From the NCBI RefSeq assembly GCF_937927635.1, contig NZ_CALBRW010000020.1, forward strand, positions 1 through 64,000: DNA of 64,000 nt. Reading direction: 5' to 3'. Of the stretch, positions 19,779 to 27,833 are shown piece by piece. Position 1 is the first letter of the stretch. Each line of letters opens with the position of its first letter. Position numbers and translations under genes: made by a program. The DNA is from an uncultured Microbacterium sp. (lineage in GTDB: Bacteria > Actinomycetota > Actinomycetes > Actinomycetales > Microbacteriaceae). Under the pieces are notes generated by a model that ran no database searches, had not been told where the DNA came from, and saw only the letters and a list, made by a program, of their open reading frames with translations.

Positions 19779-19810
19779 ATCCGGGCGGGGCCGTGCGGCT
19801 CCGCCCGGAT
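19779..19810 (+). terminator. Hairpin between aldehyde dehydrogenase and DUF779 gene
   Basis: Arms 19779-19790 and 19799-19810 pair over 12 positions with one mismatch (ATCCGGGCGGGG against CTCCGCCCGGAT). It can act as a partial terminator or an mRNA end within the operon. Confidence 0.65.
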
Positions 19811-19838
19811 TCCATTCACGCAGGAGGGAAGAGGGCTC

Positions 19839-20243
19839 ATGGTCAGCATCGGCAGGTACGAGCGGGTGGATGTCACGGATGCCGCGGCATCACTCATCCG
19901 CGATCTCACGACGCAGCACGGCCCGTTGATGTTCCACCAGTCGGGCGGATGCTGCGATGGGTCTTCGCCCATGTGCTATCCGGTCGGCATGTTCATCACG
20001 GGGCCGAGCGATGTGAAGCTCGGCGATCTCGACGTGGGGCTGGACGCCCCAGTGGAGATGTTCATGTCGGAGTCGCAGTTCGAGTACTGGAAGTACACAC
20101 ACCTCACCGTCGACGCGGTGCCGGGCCGCGGCGCGGGGTTCAGCGTGGAGGGCCCGACCGGGATGCGGTTCCTCACCCGATCGAGAATGCTGAACGACGC
20201 GGAGTTGGAGTATTTCGGGCTCGCACCCGCAGGCAACCCCTGA
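19839..20243 (+). CDS. DUF779 protein, aldehyde dehydrogenase partner
   Basis: A 134-residue soluble protein. The Cys-rich block HQSGGCCDGSSPMCYP (about residues 34-49) is the hallmark of DUF779, a family encoded next to acetaldehyde dehydrogenase in many bacteria. The conserved cysteines suggest metal or redox binding, but no biochemical role is established. The start is ATG 19839 with CAGGAGGGAAGAGG upstream. It faces the convergent gene at 20247 with only 3 bp between the stop codons. Confidence 0.93.
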   Translation: MVSIGRYERVDVTDAAASLIRDLTTQHGPLMFHQSGGCCDGSSPMCYPVGMFITGPSDVKLGDLDVGLDAPVEMFMSESQFEYWKYTHLTVDAVPGRGAGFSVEGPTGMRFLTRSRMLNDAELEYFGLAPAGNP

Positions 20244-20246
20244 TCG

Positions 20247-21431
20247 TCAGCGCAGGAACAGGACCCCGAGCACACCGAAGAACTGCGGCAGGATCATGAA
20301 ACCGACCACCACGGCGAAGATCACGATGGTCAGCCACGGCACGCTCCTGTGCAGCCGGCGTCCCTGCAGGGCCACGCCCGGCGGCGGCGCCAGCAGTCCG
20401 GCGGGTGCGGCGAAGGGCAGCGGAGCGGATGCCGGCGATCCGACCGGCCCCGGCGCGGATGCCGACGACTCGGCCATCCCCGGCGCCGGCGCCTGCGCCT
20501 GCGCCGCGCGGAGCCGGTCGTCGCGCCAGCGCGCCCACTGGTCGAACTTGGTCATCAGCGCGCCCACGGCGTTGAACAGCCACGCCCAGGTCGCGGCATC
20601 CGTCGTCGAGGCCGCCCGCCGCATGTACAGGAACATCCAGTCGTCGACGATCTCCACGTCCAGCTGTGCGGCGTTGTCGATGAAGCGCGCCATGATGTCG
20701 GGCGTGAACAGGTACAGCGCGTCGGCCTCGTAGCCCTGGGGGCAGTACAGCGTGAAGTGCTGGTCGAAGTCGCCCTCCAGCGACAGCCGCTGGTCGCGCG
20801 AGAACGAGGCGGGCAGGTTGGTGCCCAGGGTGTTGTTGCCCAGGGCATCCAGCACGATGTTCGGCAGCGGCACATCCAGTTTGACGGCCACGTACCCCCA
20901 GTGGTGCGTCGAGCGGTTCTTGCCGGAGCCCGTCGAGTACCGGTAGTTGCCGAATTCGACGAATCGCGGTGTGTGCCCGCGCACCAGCTGTGACGCCACC
21001 CGGCTGTCGCCGAGCTGGAAGATCATGCCCGGCAACGCGGGATTCGCGATCTCGTGCTCGTAGGTCATGGCGTTGGCCTGGGCGAACCGCGCGATGCGGA
21101 ACGCGTTCGTGCGGTTGCGGCGCATCGACGCGACGCCGATCGGGATGCCGATCGCCAGGAACAGCACCACCAGCACCAGCGGCAGCACGAACCCACCGCT
21201 GATCCCGCCGTGCGCGAGACCACCGCCGGCGATCCCGAAGACCGCGACGCCGATCAGCGGCATGATCGTCATGACGACGAACACGCCGGCGATCACCCAG
21301 CCGATGACGGTCACCGTGCTGGTCGGGTGGGTGGCGCGGATGCCGCGCCAGAACGCGCTGACGGCTCGCGGGTCGACGGGGTCGGTGAGCGGGCGCGCAT
21401 CGAACGGGTAGGTCTGGGCGGGGATGGTCAT
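20247..21431 (-). CDS. Membrane protein of unknown function
   Basis: About 394 residues from ATG 21431. Two transmembrane helices are visible near residues 40-65 (VTVIGWVIAGVFVVMTIMPL) and 80-105, followed by a long soluble domain with ELGDS-like and RRAASTTD segments, a Pro/Ala-rich linker, and a final hydrophobic helix at the C-terminus (WLTIVIFAVVVGFMI). I do not recognise a family with certainty; it resembles DUF3137-type membrane proteins in layout only. Its start overlaps the stop of the upstream gene by 4 bases (ATGA), so the two form a coupled pair. Confidence 0.8.
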   Translation of the reverse strand: MTIPAQTYPFDARPLTDPVDPRAVSAFWRGIRATHPTSTVTVIGWVIAGVFVVMTIMPLIGVAVFGIAGGGLAHGGISGGFVLPLVLVVLFLAIGIPIGVASMRRNRTNAFRIARFAQANAMTYEHEIANPALPGMIFQLGDSRVASQLVRGHTPRFVEFGNYRYSTGSGKNRSTHHWGYVAVKLDVPLPNIVLDALGNNTLGTNLPASFSRDQRLSLEGDFDQHFTLYCPQGYEADALYLFTPDIMARFIDNAAQLDVEIVDDWMFLYMRRAASTTDAATWAWLFNAVGALMTKFDQWARWRDDRLRAAQAQAPAPGMAESSASAPGPVGSPASAPLPFAAPAGLLAPPPGVALQGRRLHRSVPWLTIVIFAVVVGFMILPQFFGVLGVLFLR

Positions 21432-22393
21432 CCGTTCACCTCGTCCCCCTGCCAGCCGAGGTCTGCATCCGCCGGCACCGGCATCGCCTCGACGGCGGGG
21501 TCCGCGCAGATCTCGGCCACCAGCGCGGCCGAGCCCGCCACGATCGTCGAGTCGAAGTCGATCTCGCTCACCAGCACCCACGCACGGTCCTCGGGCCAGA
21601 TCAGGCTCGGATGCTGCGCAGACGGCGCGAACCCGTGCTCCTCGGCCTCGGCGTCGCGCCACGGCGCGTCGAGGATCCAGTCCGGGTCGGCGAACGCCCG
21701 CGGTGGCGCGGAGAACAGCACGTGCTCGCGGTCCGGCAGCTGCAGGCGGGGGCCGCGCGAGATCTCCTCCGACAGGATGCCGGGCTGCCAGGTCTTCTTG
21801 CGGTAGTCATCCTCGAAAGGGTTGTGGATGCTGCGCTCCAGCAACTGTTCGTGTGCGGGCGCGTCGAAGGAGAAGAACCGCCGCGAGGGCGTCTGCCCCA
21901 TGAACCCCAGCAGGCCGCCCCATCCCGCCCAGAGCGCGGCGAACCCGGCATCCGGAGTCGACGTGTGCGCGATCAGGTGCGAGGCGACGGACGCCAGCAG
22001 CTCGGGCGGCATCGAGCCCTCCTCCGGAGAGGTGAACTCGCGGCCGTCCGGCGCCACTCGCGTGCGCCAGTCCTCGCCGTCCGGCGCGCGGACCAGCCGC
22101 TGCCACTGCGCGAGCGGATGCAGGGCCGTACCGAACGCCTCGGCGGTCTGCGCCCACGTCGTGGTCTCGTCGATGTAGGTGCCGTGCAGCGCATCGCGCT
22201 CGGCATCCGGCATCCGCTCGTACTCGGCCTGCGTGGGAACCGCGCGGTCGGGGAGAGAACGCAGGCACGCCGGGTGAAAGACCCGCGCGTAGGCGTCGTA
22301 CCCGCGGGGCACGACGCTCTGCGTCGTCTGGGCCCCGGCGTCCAGCAGCTCGCGCAGCCAGTCCCCCCGGGAGGGGTCGTCGATCCACTCCAT
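21428..22393 (-). CDS. Conserved hypothetical soluble protein
   Basis: A 321-residue protein starting MEWIDDPSRGDWLREL. It has no signal peptide and no membrane helix. It is rich in Trp and acidic residues, with GYDAYARVFHPACL and WAGWGGLLGF as distinctive segments, and I recall similar unnamed proteins in Microbacteriaceae. The function is unknown. It is coupled through ATGA to the membrane protein downstream, which suggests they act together. Confidence 0.8.
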   Translation of the reverse strand: MEWIDDPSRGDWLRELLDAGAQTTQSVVPRGYDAYARVFHPACLRSLPDRAVPTQAEYERMPDAERDALHGTYIDETTTWAQTAEAFGTALHPLAQWQRLVRAPDGEDWRTRVAPDGREFTSPEEGSMPPELLASVASHLIAHTSTPDAGFAALWAGWGGLLGFMGQTPSRRFFSFDAPAHEQLLERSIHNPFEDDYRKKTWQPGILSEEISRGPRLQLPDREHVLFSAPPRAFADPDWILDAPWRDAEAEEHGFAPSAQHPSLIWPEDRAWVLVSEIDFDSTIVAGSAALVAEICADPAVEAMPVPADADLGWQGDEVNG

Positions 22394-22479
22394 GCGTCAA
22401 CGGTACCCGCGGCGCTCGTGCGCTCCCGTACATGAGGCGTATATACTGAGATGGAAGGTATGGATATATGGAGCCCGGA

Positions 22480-22686
22480 ATGACGAAGACGCTCATCGAC
22501 ATCGACGACGCGCTGCTCGCGCGCGCCATGCGCCTCACCGGGGCGACCACGAAGAAGGCCGCAGTCAACGACGCTCTCGGGCAGGTCGTGCGCAGGTTCG
22601 AGGCTCTCGGCTACATCGACATGATCCGCGCTGGAGTGGCGGTCGACCTCGATGACGCACAAGTGATCGAGGACGCGCAGCGTTGA
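22480..22686 (+). CDS. VapB-type antitoxin
   Basis: A 68-residue protein from ATG 22480 (GGAG upstream); ATG 22468 in frame would add four residues. The sequence TLIDIDDALLARAMRLTGA, then TTKKAAVNDALGQVV, is the ribbon-helix-helix pattern of VapB antitoxins that accompany PIN-domain toxins. It should bind and neutralise the downstream toxin and repress its own promoter. A TATACT element at 22442-22447 is a plausible -10. The toxin start overlaps its stop by 4 bases. Confidence 0.9.
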   Translation: MTKTLIDIDDALLARAMRLTGATTKKAAVNDALGQVVRRFEALGYIDMIRAGVAVDLDDAQVIEDAQR

Positions 22687-23123
22687 GCCGCGTCTTCCTC
22701 GTCGACAACTCGGTGATCCAGCGTCTGCACCGGTCCGACGAGGTCGCCGCTTCTCTCGTGGATCTGCTGGCACTGGGAGAGCTGGGCGGATGCCTGCCCC
22801 AGCTGCTCGAGGAGGGATACTCGGCCCGCTCGGGCGAGGAGCATCGCCGGATCCTGGATGCCAACACGCGGGCGAAGGTCTTCCTGCAGGCGGATGCCGA
22901 GGTGGCCGAGATCGCGATCGATCTGCAATCGCGGCTCTTCGCGGCAGGTCTCGGCCGGGCGGTCGGTGTGAGCGATCTGCAGATCGCCGCCACGGCGATT
23001 CGGCACACGAGAGGGGATCGTCTCGTCTCGGTCGTGCATTACGACGCCGACTTCGAACAGCTGGCCGGCATCGCCCCGGAGCTTCACCAGCAGTGGATCG
23101 TGCCGCGCGGCAGCGTGGACTGA
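22683..23123 (+). CDS. VapC-type PIN-domain toxin
   Basis: A 146-residue putative RNase. The N-terminal FLVDNS places the first catalytic Asp at residue 8, and SDLQIAATA plus HYDADFE carry the other acidic residues of the PIN active site. It is somewhat longer than the usual 130 residues. Translation starts at TTG 22683, coupled to the antitoxin stop (TTGA). It lies directly upstream of the rpsF promoter. The target RNA is unknown; related VapC proteins cut tRNA or rRNA loops. Confidence 0.9.
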   Translation: MSRVFLVDNSVIQRLHRSDEVAASLVDLLALGELGGCLPQLLEEGYSARSGEEHRRILDANTRAKVFLQADAEVAEIAIDLQSRLFAAGLGRAVGVSDLQIAATAIRHTRGDRLVSVVHYDADFEQLAGIAPELHQQWIVPRGSVD

Positions 23124-23208
23124 CCTGGCATGATCGTGGGGTGACCGAGACCACGACGCTGCCCTCGTCGCTTGCAGGCCACGGTCAGCGGCATCCACGC
23201 TCTTCGGC

Positions 23209-23326
23209 TAGACTGTTGTGGTTGTCTGCCCGGCGGCGCCCTGCCGAAGGAGCGGACGACATGCAGCACACCCTCCTGCTTCCGGGAAAGTCCCGGGAGC
23301 CGTTCTAGTCCGAAGGAGGTGGGTAA
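23209..23326 (+). promoter_or_regulatory. rpsF operon promoter and structured leader
   Basis: TAGACT at 23209-23214 is a probable -10 element. About 105 nt of leader follow, with a short ORF (23261-23308) and a 9-bp hairpin with an AAG loop at 23279-23299, next to the rpsF ribosome binding site. In many bacteria S6:S18 regulates this operon through its leader, so this is a candidate regulatory RNA, though I cannot match it to a known motif. Confidence 0.5.
23261..23308 (+). CDS. Short upstream ORF in the rpsF leader
   Basis: The ORF encodes MQHTLLLPGKSREPF (15 residues) from ATG 23261 and ends at TAG 23306-23308. A good ribosome binding site (GAAGGAG, 23246-23252) precedes it. The last codons cover the 23279-23299 hairpin, and the stop is 18 bp before the rpsF GTG, so its translation could control folding of the hairpin and access to rpsF. 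There is no evidence beyond this arrangement. Confidence 0.4.
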   Translation: MQHTLLLPGKSREPF

Positions 23327-23695
23327 GTGACGCACCAGTACGAGCTCATGGTCATTCTGACTCCCGAGCTGGACGAGCGCCAGGTTGCCCCCAACCTCGA
23401 CAAGTTCCTGAAGGTCATCACCAACGATGGTGGCACGGTGGACAAGGTCGATGTCTGGGGCAAGCGTCGTTTCGCCTACGAGATCAACAAGAAGACCGAG
23501 GGCATCTACGCCGTCGTGAACTTCACCGCGACGAGCGAGGCCACTGCCGAGCTCGACCGTCAGCTGAAGCTGAGCGAGCTCATCTTCCGCACCAAGGTCC
23601 TGCGCGCCGAAGAGGCACAGGCGATGGTCGCGGCTGAGGCCAAGCGCGCCGCCGCCAAGGCTGCTCGCAAGCCCAAGACGGCAGTCAAGGCGTAA
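23327..23695 (+). CDS. rpsF: 30S ribosomal protein S6
   Basis: A 122-residue ribosomal protein with the standard actinobacterial start HQYELMVILTPELDERQV and the S6 ferredoxin-like fold. It binds S18 in the platform of the 30S subunit. GTG start 23327 follows a strong AAGGAGGTGGG site. The C-terminal tail is Lys/Ala rich, as in other actinobacteria. First gene of the rpsF-ssb-rpsR-rplI operon. Confidence 0.98.
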   Translation: MTHQYELMVILTPELDERQVAPNLDKFLKVITNDGGTVDKVDVWGKRRFAYEINKKTEGIYAVVNFTATSEATAELDRQLKLSELIFRTKVLRAEEAQAMVAAEAKRAAAKAARKPKTAVKA

Positions 23696-23700
23696 GCACC

Positions 23701-24207
23701 ATGGCCGGCGAAACCGTCATCACCGTGGTGGGCAACCTCACCGCAGACCCCGAGCTGCGCTATACGCAGAACGGCCTGCCGGTGGCGAACTTCACCATCG
23801 CCTCGACCCCGCGCACGTTCGACCGTCAGGCCAACGAGTGGAAGGACGGCGACGCGCTGTTCCTCCGTGCGTCGGTGTGGCGCGAGTTCGCCGAGCACGT
23901 GGCGGGCTCGCTGACGAAGGGCATGCGCGTCATCGCGCAGGGCCGTCTGCGTCAGCGCTCCTACCAGGACCGCGAAGGCAACAACCGCACGGCGATCGAG
24001 CTGGAGGTTGACGAGATCGGTCCGTCGCTGCGGTACGCGACGGCACAGGTCACGCGGGCCGCGTCGAACGGCGGTGGCGGAAGCTTCCAGGGCGGCGGCA
24101 GCCGTCCCCAGCAGCAGGTCTCGGAGGAGCCGTGGTCCACGCCCGGCTCGTCGAGCGCTGACGCATGGAGCACCCCGGGCAGCTTCGGCGACGACACCCC
24201 GTTCTAA
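23701..24207 (+). CDS. ssb: Single-stranded DNA-binding protein
   Basis: A 168-residue protein that coats single-stranded DNA in replication and repair. The N-terminal OB fold (VITVVGNLTADPELRYTQNG) is followed by a Gly/Ser/Gln-rich linker and the acidic C-terminal tip FGDDTPF, which recruits partner proteins. It starts 5 bp after rpsF. Length and tail are normal for actinobacterial SSB. Confidence 0.98.
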   Translation: MAGETVITVVGNLTADPELRYTQNGLPVANFTIASTPRTFDRQANEWKDGDALFLRASVWREFAEHVAGSLTKGMRVIAQGRLRQRSYQDREGNNRTAIELEVDEIGPSLRYATAQVTRAASNGGGGSFQGGGSRPQQQVSEEPWSTPGSSSADAWSTPGSFGDDTPF

Positions 24208-24277
24208 ATCTGCAGGTACTGGGCCCCCGAGCGTGTCGACGGGGCGCAGCATCCGAAATTCTTCTTAAGGAAAACTC

Positions 24278-24532
24278 ATGGCTGGAAAGTCGAGCGGCGA
24301 CCGCCGCAAGCCGCGGAAGGGTGGCAAGCCCACCGCTCCCGCGAAGTCGATCCGCGTGGGCGTCATTGACTACAAGGACGTCGCAACGCTTCGCAAGTTC
24401 ATCTCCGAGCGCGGGAAGATCCGCGCCCGCCGTATCACCGGTGTCTCGGTCCAGGAGCAGCGTCTGATCGCCAAGGCGATCAAGAACGCTCGCGAGATGG
24501 CCCTGCTGCCCTACGCCGGCGCCGGCCGTTAA
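24278..24532 (+). CDS. rpsR: 30S ribosomal protein S18
   Basis: An 84-residue basic protein with the S18 core DYKDVATLRKFISERGKI and GVSVQEQRLIAKAIKNAR. It pairs with S6 in the small subunit. ATG 24278 is preceded by AAGGAAAA. The absence of the zinc-binding cysteines places it in the C-minus form of S18. Confidence 0.97.
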   Translation: MAGKSSGDRRKPRKGGKPTAPAKSIRVGVIDYKDVATLRKFISERGKIRARRITGVSVQEQRLIAKAIKNAREMALLPYAGAGR

Positions 24533-24543
24533 GGGGTACGAAC

Positions 24544-24996
24544 ATGGCAAAGCTGATTCTCACGAACGAGGTCGCCGGGCTGGGCAGCGCCGGTGACGTC
24601 ATCGAGGTCAAGAACGGGTACGCCCGCAACTACCTCATCCCCCAGGGCTTCGCGGTCGCATGGACCCGCGGTGGCGCCAAGCAGGTCGAGTCGATCCAGG
24701 CAGCCCGCAAGGCTCGCCAGATCCACGACCTCGACGAGGCCACGGCTCTGAAGAACAAGCTCGAGGGCACCAAGGTGCGCCTGGCCGTCAAGGCCGGCGC
24801 TCAGGGTCGCCTGTTCGGCTCGGTGAAGACGGCCGACGTGGCCGACGCTGTCGCCGCCGCCGACCTCGGCTCGATCGACAAGCGCAAGGTCCACTTCGCC
24901 GCACCCATCAAGGTGACCGGCGAGCACGAGGCCACCGTGCGTCTGCACGACGACGTCGTCGCCGTGATCACCCTTCAGGTGGTCGCTGCGAAGTAA
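24544..24996 (+). CDS. rplI: 50S ribosomal protein L9
   Basis: A 150-residue protein with the typical N-terminal domain (KLILTNEVAGLGSAGDV, then VKNGYARNYLIPQGFA), a central helix and a C-terminal domain. It binds 23S rRNA at the base of the L1 stalk. It starts 11 bp after rpsR and ends the operon before a strong terminator. Confidence 0.98.
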   Translation: MAKLILTNEVAGLGSAGDVIEVKNGYARNYLIPQGFAVAWTRGGAKQVESIQAARKARQIHDLDEATALKNKLEGTKVRLAVKAGAQGRLFGSVKTADVADAVAAADLGSIDKRKVHFAAPIKVTGEHEATVRLHDDVVAVITLQVVAAK

Positions 24997-25026
24997 TTCG
25001 ACAGCACGATGGGCTTCCGAGCCCGT

Positions 25027-25068
25027 CACGGAACGCCCCGTCCTCTTCGGAGGGCGGGGCGTTCCGTG
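25027..25068 (+). terminator. Terminator of the rpsF-rplI operon
   Basis: Arms 25027-25045 and 25050-25068 form a 19-bp stem with one mismatch and a TTCG loop, 30 bp after the rplI stop. Confidence 0.85.
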
Positions 25069-25072
25069 TTGT

Positions 25073-25106
25073 GGCGGATGCCCGCATGGGGGTGCGGGCA
25101 TCCGCC
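25073..25106. terminator. Second perfect hairpin facing the surface-protein gene
   Basis: Arms 25073-25086 and 25093-25106 pair perfectly over 14 bp with a 6-base loop. It lies 66 bp past the stop of the minus-strand gene 25173-26327 and probably ends that transcript. It contains the GGATGC/GCATCC word typical of this genome, so it could also be an interspersed repeat. Confidence 0.55.
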
Positions 25107-25172
25107 GAAGGACTGGCGCCCGACCAGCCCCGGCAGCGCGCGAGAGGGATCGTGCGCCGCGCCGAATGATGC

Positions 25173-26327
25173 TCAGGCCACCCGGGCCCGTCGCATCAGC
25201 CAGAACCCCGCAGCCAGCATCAGCACGGCAGTGGCTGCGAACAGCGGCGCCTCGCCGCTTCCTCCGGTCGAGGCGAGGACGCCGGCGCTCGCTGCCCGTG
25301 CCGCGCTCGTGTGGATCACGGATGCCAGCTGCGGGGTGGGTTCAGGAGTCGTTCCGGGCGTGGTGCCCGGGTCGGTTCCGGGGTTCGTGCCCGGGTCGGT
25401 CCCGGGGTCTGTACCGGGATCGGTTCCGGGGCTCGTTCCGGGGTCGGTGCCCGGGATGGTGTCGGTCACGGTCGCATCGCCGACGACGCCGATGGCGTTG
25501 CCGCCGATCGTGAGGGGCACGGAGAGCGGCGCCACCACCTGCGTGCCGCCGAGGATGCCGCCCAGACCGTCGGTGGCCGGTGCCAGCGGATCGGTGGCTG
25601 CGGGTGCCGTGGTGTCGGTGGTTCCGGTGCTGGTGACGGTGGAGTCGCCGAGGATGCCGATGGCGTTGCCGGTGGCGGTGATCGGTGCGGTGACGGGTGC
25701 GGCGACCTGTGTGCCGCTGGCGACACTGTTCGTGCCGTCGGTGGTGGTCGGTGTCGCGGTGGCCGGGGACGATCCGGGGTCGACTGCCGATGTTGTCGTC
25801 GCGTCGGTGTCGTCGAGGACGCCCACCGAATTGCCGACGACGCTGATCGGCGCGTTGACGGCGATCAGTTCCTGGGTTCCGGAGAGCAGCCCGTCGACGC
25901 CCGTGGTCTGCAAAGCGGGAGCCGGCGCGGGTGCCGGTGCGGGAGCCGAAGCCGAAGCCGCCTGCGACGTCCCGGCCACGGCCAGCGCCACGTTGCGCAC
26001 CGCCACCGGCGCGTTCACCGTGACGACGGCCTGGGTGCCACTCGCCGCGCCGTTGCTGCCGGAGGTCGTCGTCGTCGGTGCCGGTGCAGGTGCAGGTGCA
26101 GGTGCAGATGCCGGAGCCGGTGCGGAATGCGTCGCCGAAGTGCCGAGCAGCGAGACGGCGTTGCCGACGATACTGATCGGCGCGTCGAGCGTGGCCACGG
26201 CCTGGGTGCCTGAGGCGACGCTGTCTGCGCCGTCTGTCTCGGCCGCATTGGCGGCCGTCGCACCGAGGAGCGTGATGCCCCCGGCGATCAGCGTGCCCCA
26301 CAGGGCGCGCTTGATGAAGGTATTCAT
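25173..26327 (-). CDS. Chaplin-like LAXTG-anchored cell-surface protein
   Basis: A 384-residue secreted protein: signal peptide to about residue 28 (TANAAE), then five imperfect repeats of about 28 residues built on GTQ, API and GNAI (for example SGTQVAAPVTAPI), separated by Pro/Ala/Thr linkers. A PGTDPGT tandem stalk follows near residues 300-335. The C-terminus is a sorting signal: LASTGG, a hydrophobic helix and RRARVA. LAXTG is the motif cut by class E sortases, which anchor long chaplins in Streptomyces. The repeats resemble chaplin domains but lack the cysteines. Start ATG 26327 follows CAGGAG. A role in hydrophobic surface coating is inference. Confidence 0.8.
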   Translation of the reverse strand: MNTFIKRALWGTLIAGGITLLGATAANAAETDGADSVASGTQAVATLDAPISIVGNAVSLLGTSATHSAPAPASAPAPAPAPAPTTTTSGSNGAASGTQAVVTVNAPVAVRNVALAVAGTSQAASASAPAPAPAPAPALQTTGVDGLLSGTQELIAVNAPISVVGNSVGVLDDTDATTTSAVDPGSSPATATPTTTDGTNSVASGTQVAAPVTAPITATGNAIGILGDSTVTSTGTTDTTAPAATDPLAPATDGLGGILGGTQVVAPLSVPLTIGGNAIGVVGDATVTDTIPGTDPGTSPGTDPGTDPGTDPGTNPGTDPGTTPGTTPEPTPQLASVIHTSAARAASAGVLASTGGSGEAPLFAATAVLMLAAGFWLMRRARVA

Positions 26328-26416
26328 GATGAAACTCCTGACTGGATGAATGGGTCCTGGATTCGCTGCGTCAGCAGCGTCGTTCGTCGTCGAACAGAGC
26401 GACGGCAGGACCCGTA

Positions 26417-27448
26417 TCAGTCAGGGGATACGTCGAAGGAGGTGCTGGGCGAGGACGGCAGTGCGTCGTCGCCAGCGGAGAATCCGCCAGCCCGCGTAGC
26501 GGTCGGCAGGACGAGTGCGTTGTTGAGTGCGGCCGCGGATCCTGCGCTCCCGCCACCGGAAGACCCTGAGGAGGATGCCGGCGCCGCGGCCGACCCGAGA
26601 TCGGGCAGCGGGCCCGGTGTGATCGGGCTCGTCGGCGAGACGGCGGCATCCCCGGCATACGGGACGGCGCTGTCCTGCGCGTCGGCGAGGAACGGCACCC
26701 ACGACTGCGGGTGCACAGCGGCATCCTGCGGCGGGATCGCGTCGAGCAGACCGGCAGTCGAGAGCGCGGCTGCTCCGGTGGCGTCGTCCGATGAGATTAC
26801 GGGAGTCGTCGGCGAGGAGCCTGCGGGTGCAGTCGGACCCAGCGCGCCGATGACCGGCGGCAGGATCGTATCGGCGCCTTCAACGACGTCCGCGACCGTG
26901 CCGTCGACGGCGCCGACGACGCTGCGGACGATGTCTGTGGCACCGAGATCGCCGATCACCGGCAGTTGATCGATCGCTCCGAGCACCGGATCGGTGATCG
27001 ACGAGATCGGCTGCTGGTGCAGGATCTCGGTCACAGGTGCGGTGACGCTGCTCTGCACGGCATCCGCGACGCCAGTGCTGACGGTCTTGATCACCGGGCC
27101 CGCCACGGGAACCTTCGCCGCCGTGTCGGCGGCCGTCGCGACGACAGCCGGAGCCGTCTTCGCCACGGGCTGGACGACGGCCTTGACGACAGGCTCGACG
27201 ACCGTCTGCACGACCGGCTCGGCGTCCTGAACCACCGGCTCGATTACCTGCACGACGGGATCGGTGACCACGGTGACCGTCGAGCTGACGAGCGAGGTGA
27301 TCGGTGACAGCGGGTTGCTGGGCGGCTGATCGTCGGCGTGCGCCGCAGACCCGCCGAAGAACAGGCTCAGGGCGGCCCAGGAAAGTGCGCACACAGCACC
27401 CCACAGAATCACCGCACGGATGCGGTTCTGGGATGCGTTCCCGTACAC
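26417..27448 (-). CDS. Secreted repetitive protein of unknown function (paralogue A)
   Basis: A 343-residue exported protein starting at GTG 27448 with GGGGAGG upstream. The N-terminus has NRIRAVILWGAVCALSWAAL followed by a signal-peptide-like end (AAHADD). Residues of about 55-110 carry repeats built on EPVVQ and DPVV, a pattern suggesting an extended or coiled structure. The rest is rich in Ala, Pro, Ser, with a Gly/Ser stretch and an acidic end (SFDVSPD). It lies 89 bp upstream of the chaplin-like gene on the same strand and resembles its neighbour at 27834 in N-terminal layout. No known family. Confidence 0.72.
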   Translation of the reverse strand: MYGNASQNRIRAVILWGAVCALSWAALSLFFGGSAAHADDQPPSNPLSPITSLVSSTVTVVTDPVVQVIEPVVQDAEPVVQTVVEPVVKAVVQPVAKTAPAVVATAADTAAKVPVAGPVIKTVSTGVADAVQSSVTAPVTEILHQQPISSITDPVLGAIDQLPVIGDLGATDIVRSVVGAVDGTVADVVEGADTILPPVIGALGPTAPAGSSPTTPVISSDDATGAAALSTAGLLDAIPPQDAAVHPQSWVPFLADAQDSAVPYAGDAAVSPTSPITPGPLPDLGSAAAPASSSGSSGGGSAGSAAALNNALVLPTATRAGGFSAGDDALPSSPSTSFDVSPD

Positions 27449-27477
27449 GCCCAGCCTCCCCCTCAGAAAGCTATGCC

Positions 27478-27499
27478 ACGAGCACGTCTCGGTGCTCGT
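27478..27499. promoter_or_regulatory. Palindrome upstream of paralogue A
   Basis: ACGAGCAC (27478-27485) and GTGCTCGT (27492-27499) form a perfect 8-bp inverted repeat around 6 bases, about 30 bp upstream of the GTG start at 27448. It could be an operator or leader hairpin. Confidence 0.5.
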
Positions 27500-27553
27500 T
27501 ACGGCAAATGTAGGCCGAGAAGGGAAAACTGTCCAGTCCGTGGTGAAAAGAAG

Positions 27554-27589
27554 GGCGGGTGTCTCGCATGAGGGTGCGAGACACCCGCC
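27554..27589 (-). terminator. Rho-independent terminator on the minus strand
   Basis: Arms 27554-27568 and 27575-27589 pair perfectly over 15 bp with a 6-base loop; on the minus strand the stem is followed by a T-rich CTTCTTTTC. It lies 245 bp past the stop of the gene at 27834-28862. The 27590-27833 stretch between that stop and the hairpin contains no gene I can support. Confidence 0.75.
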
Positions 27590-27833
27590 AGGGGAGTGGC
27601 GGCTCTGAAGGCTGCTCTTCTCCCGGGTGGGCGACGCAGCGGAGAGGGGATTCCGCATTGCCGCCAGAGACGACGGATCCATGCCGGGATGCTGGGGACA
27701 TCACTGTGGCACGGGCTGCTATCGTCCCACCGCCGGCGGCGCGGACCTTCCCCCGAAGGCGTGCGCAGCACCGGCGGAGTCTGTGGGGTGCGACGATGTC
27801 GCGTACAGCTCGGTCGGAGTGATGGGCCCGCTG

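Noticed and set aside
25300..25460. Tandem PGTDP-coding repeat considered as a CRISPR-like array
   Set aside because: The repeats are short, in frame, and encode the stalk of the surface protein; there are no spacers.
27590..27833. Possible c-di-AMP (ydaO-type) riboswitch on the minus strand
   Set aside because: Some GC-rich stems are present, but the conserved core could not be matched, and the terminator ends the upstream transcript, not a leader of the next gene.
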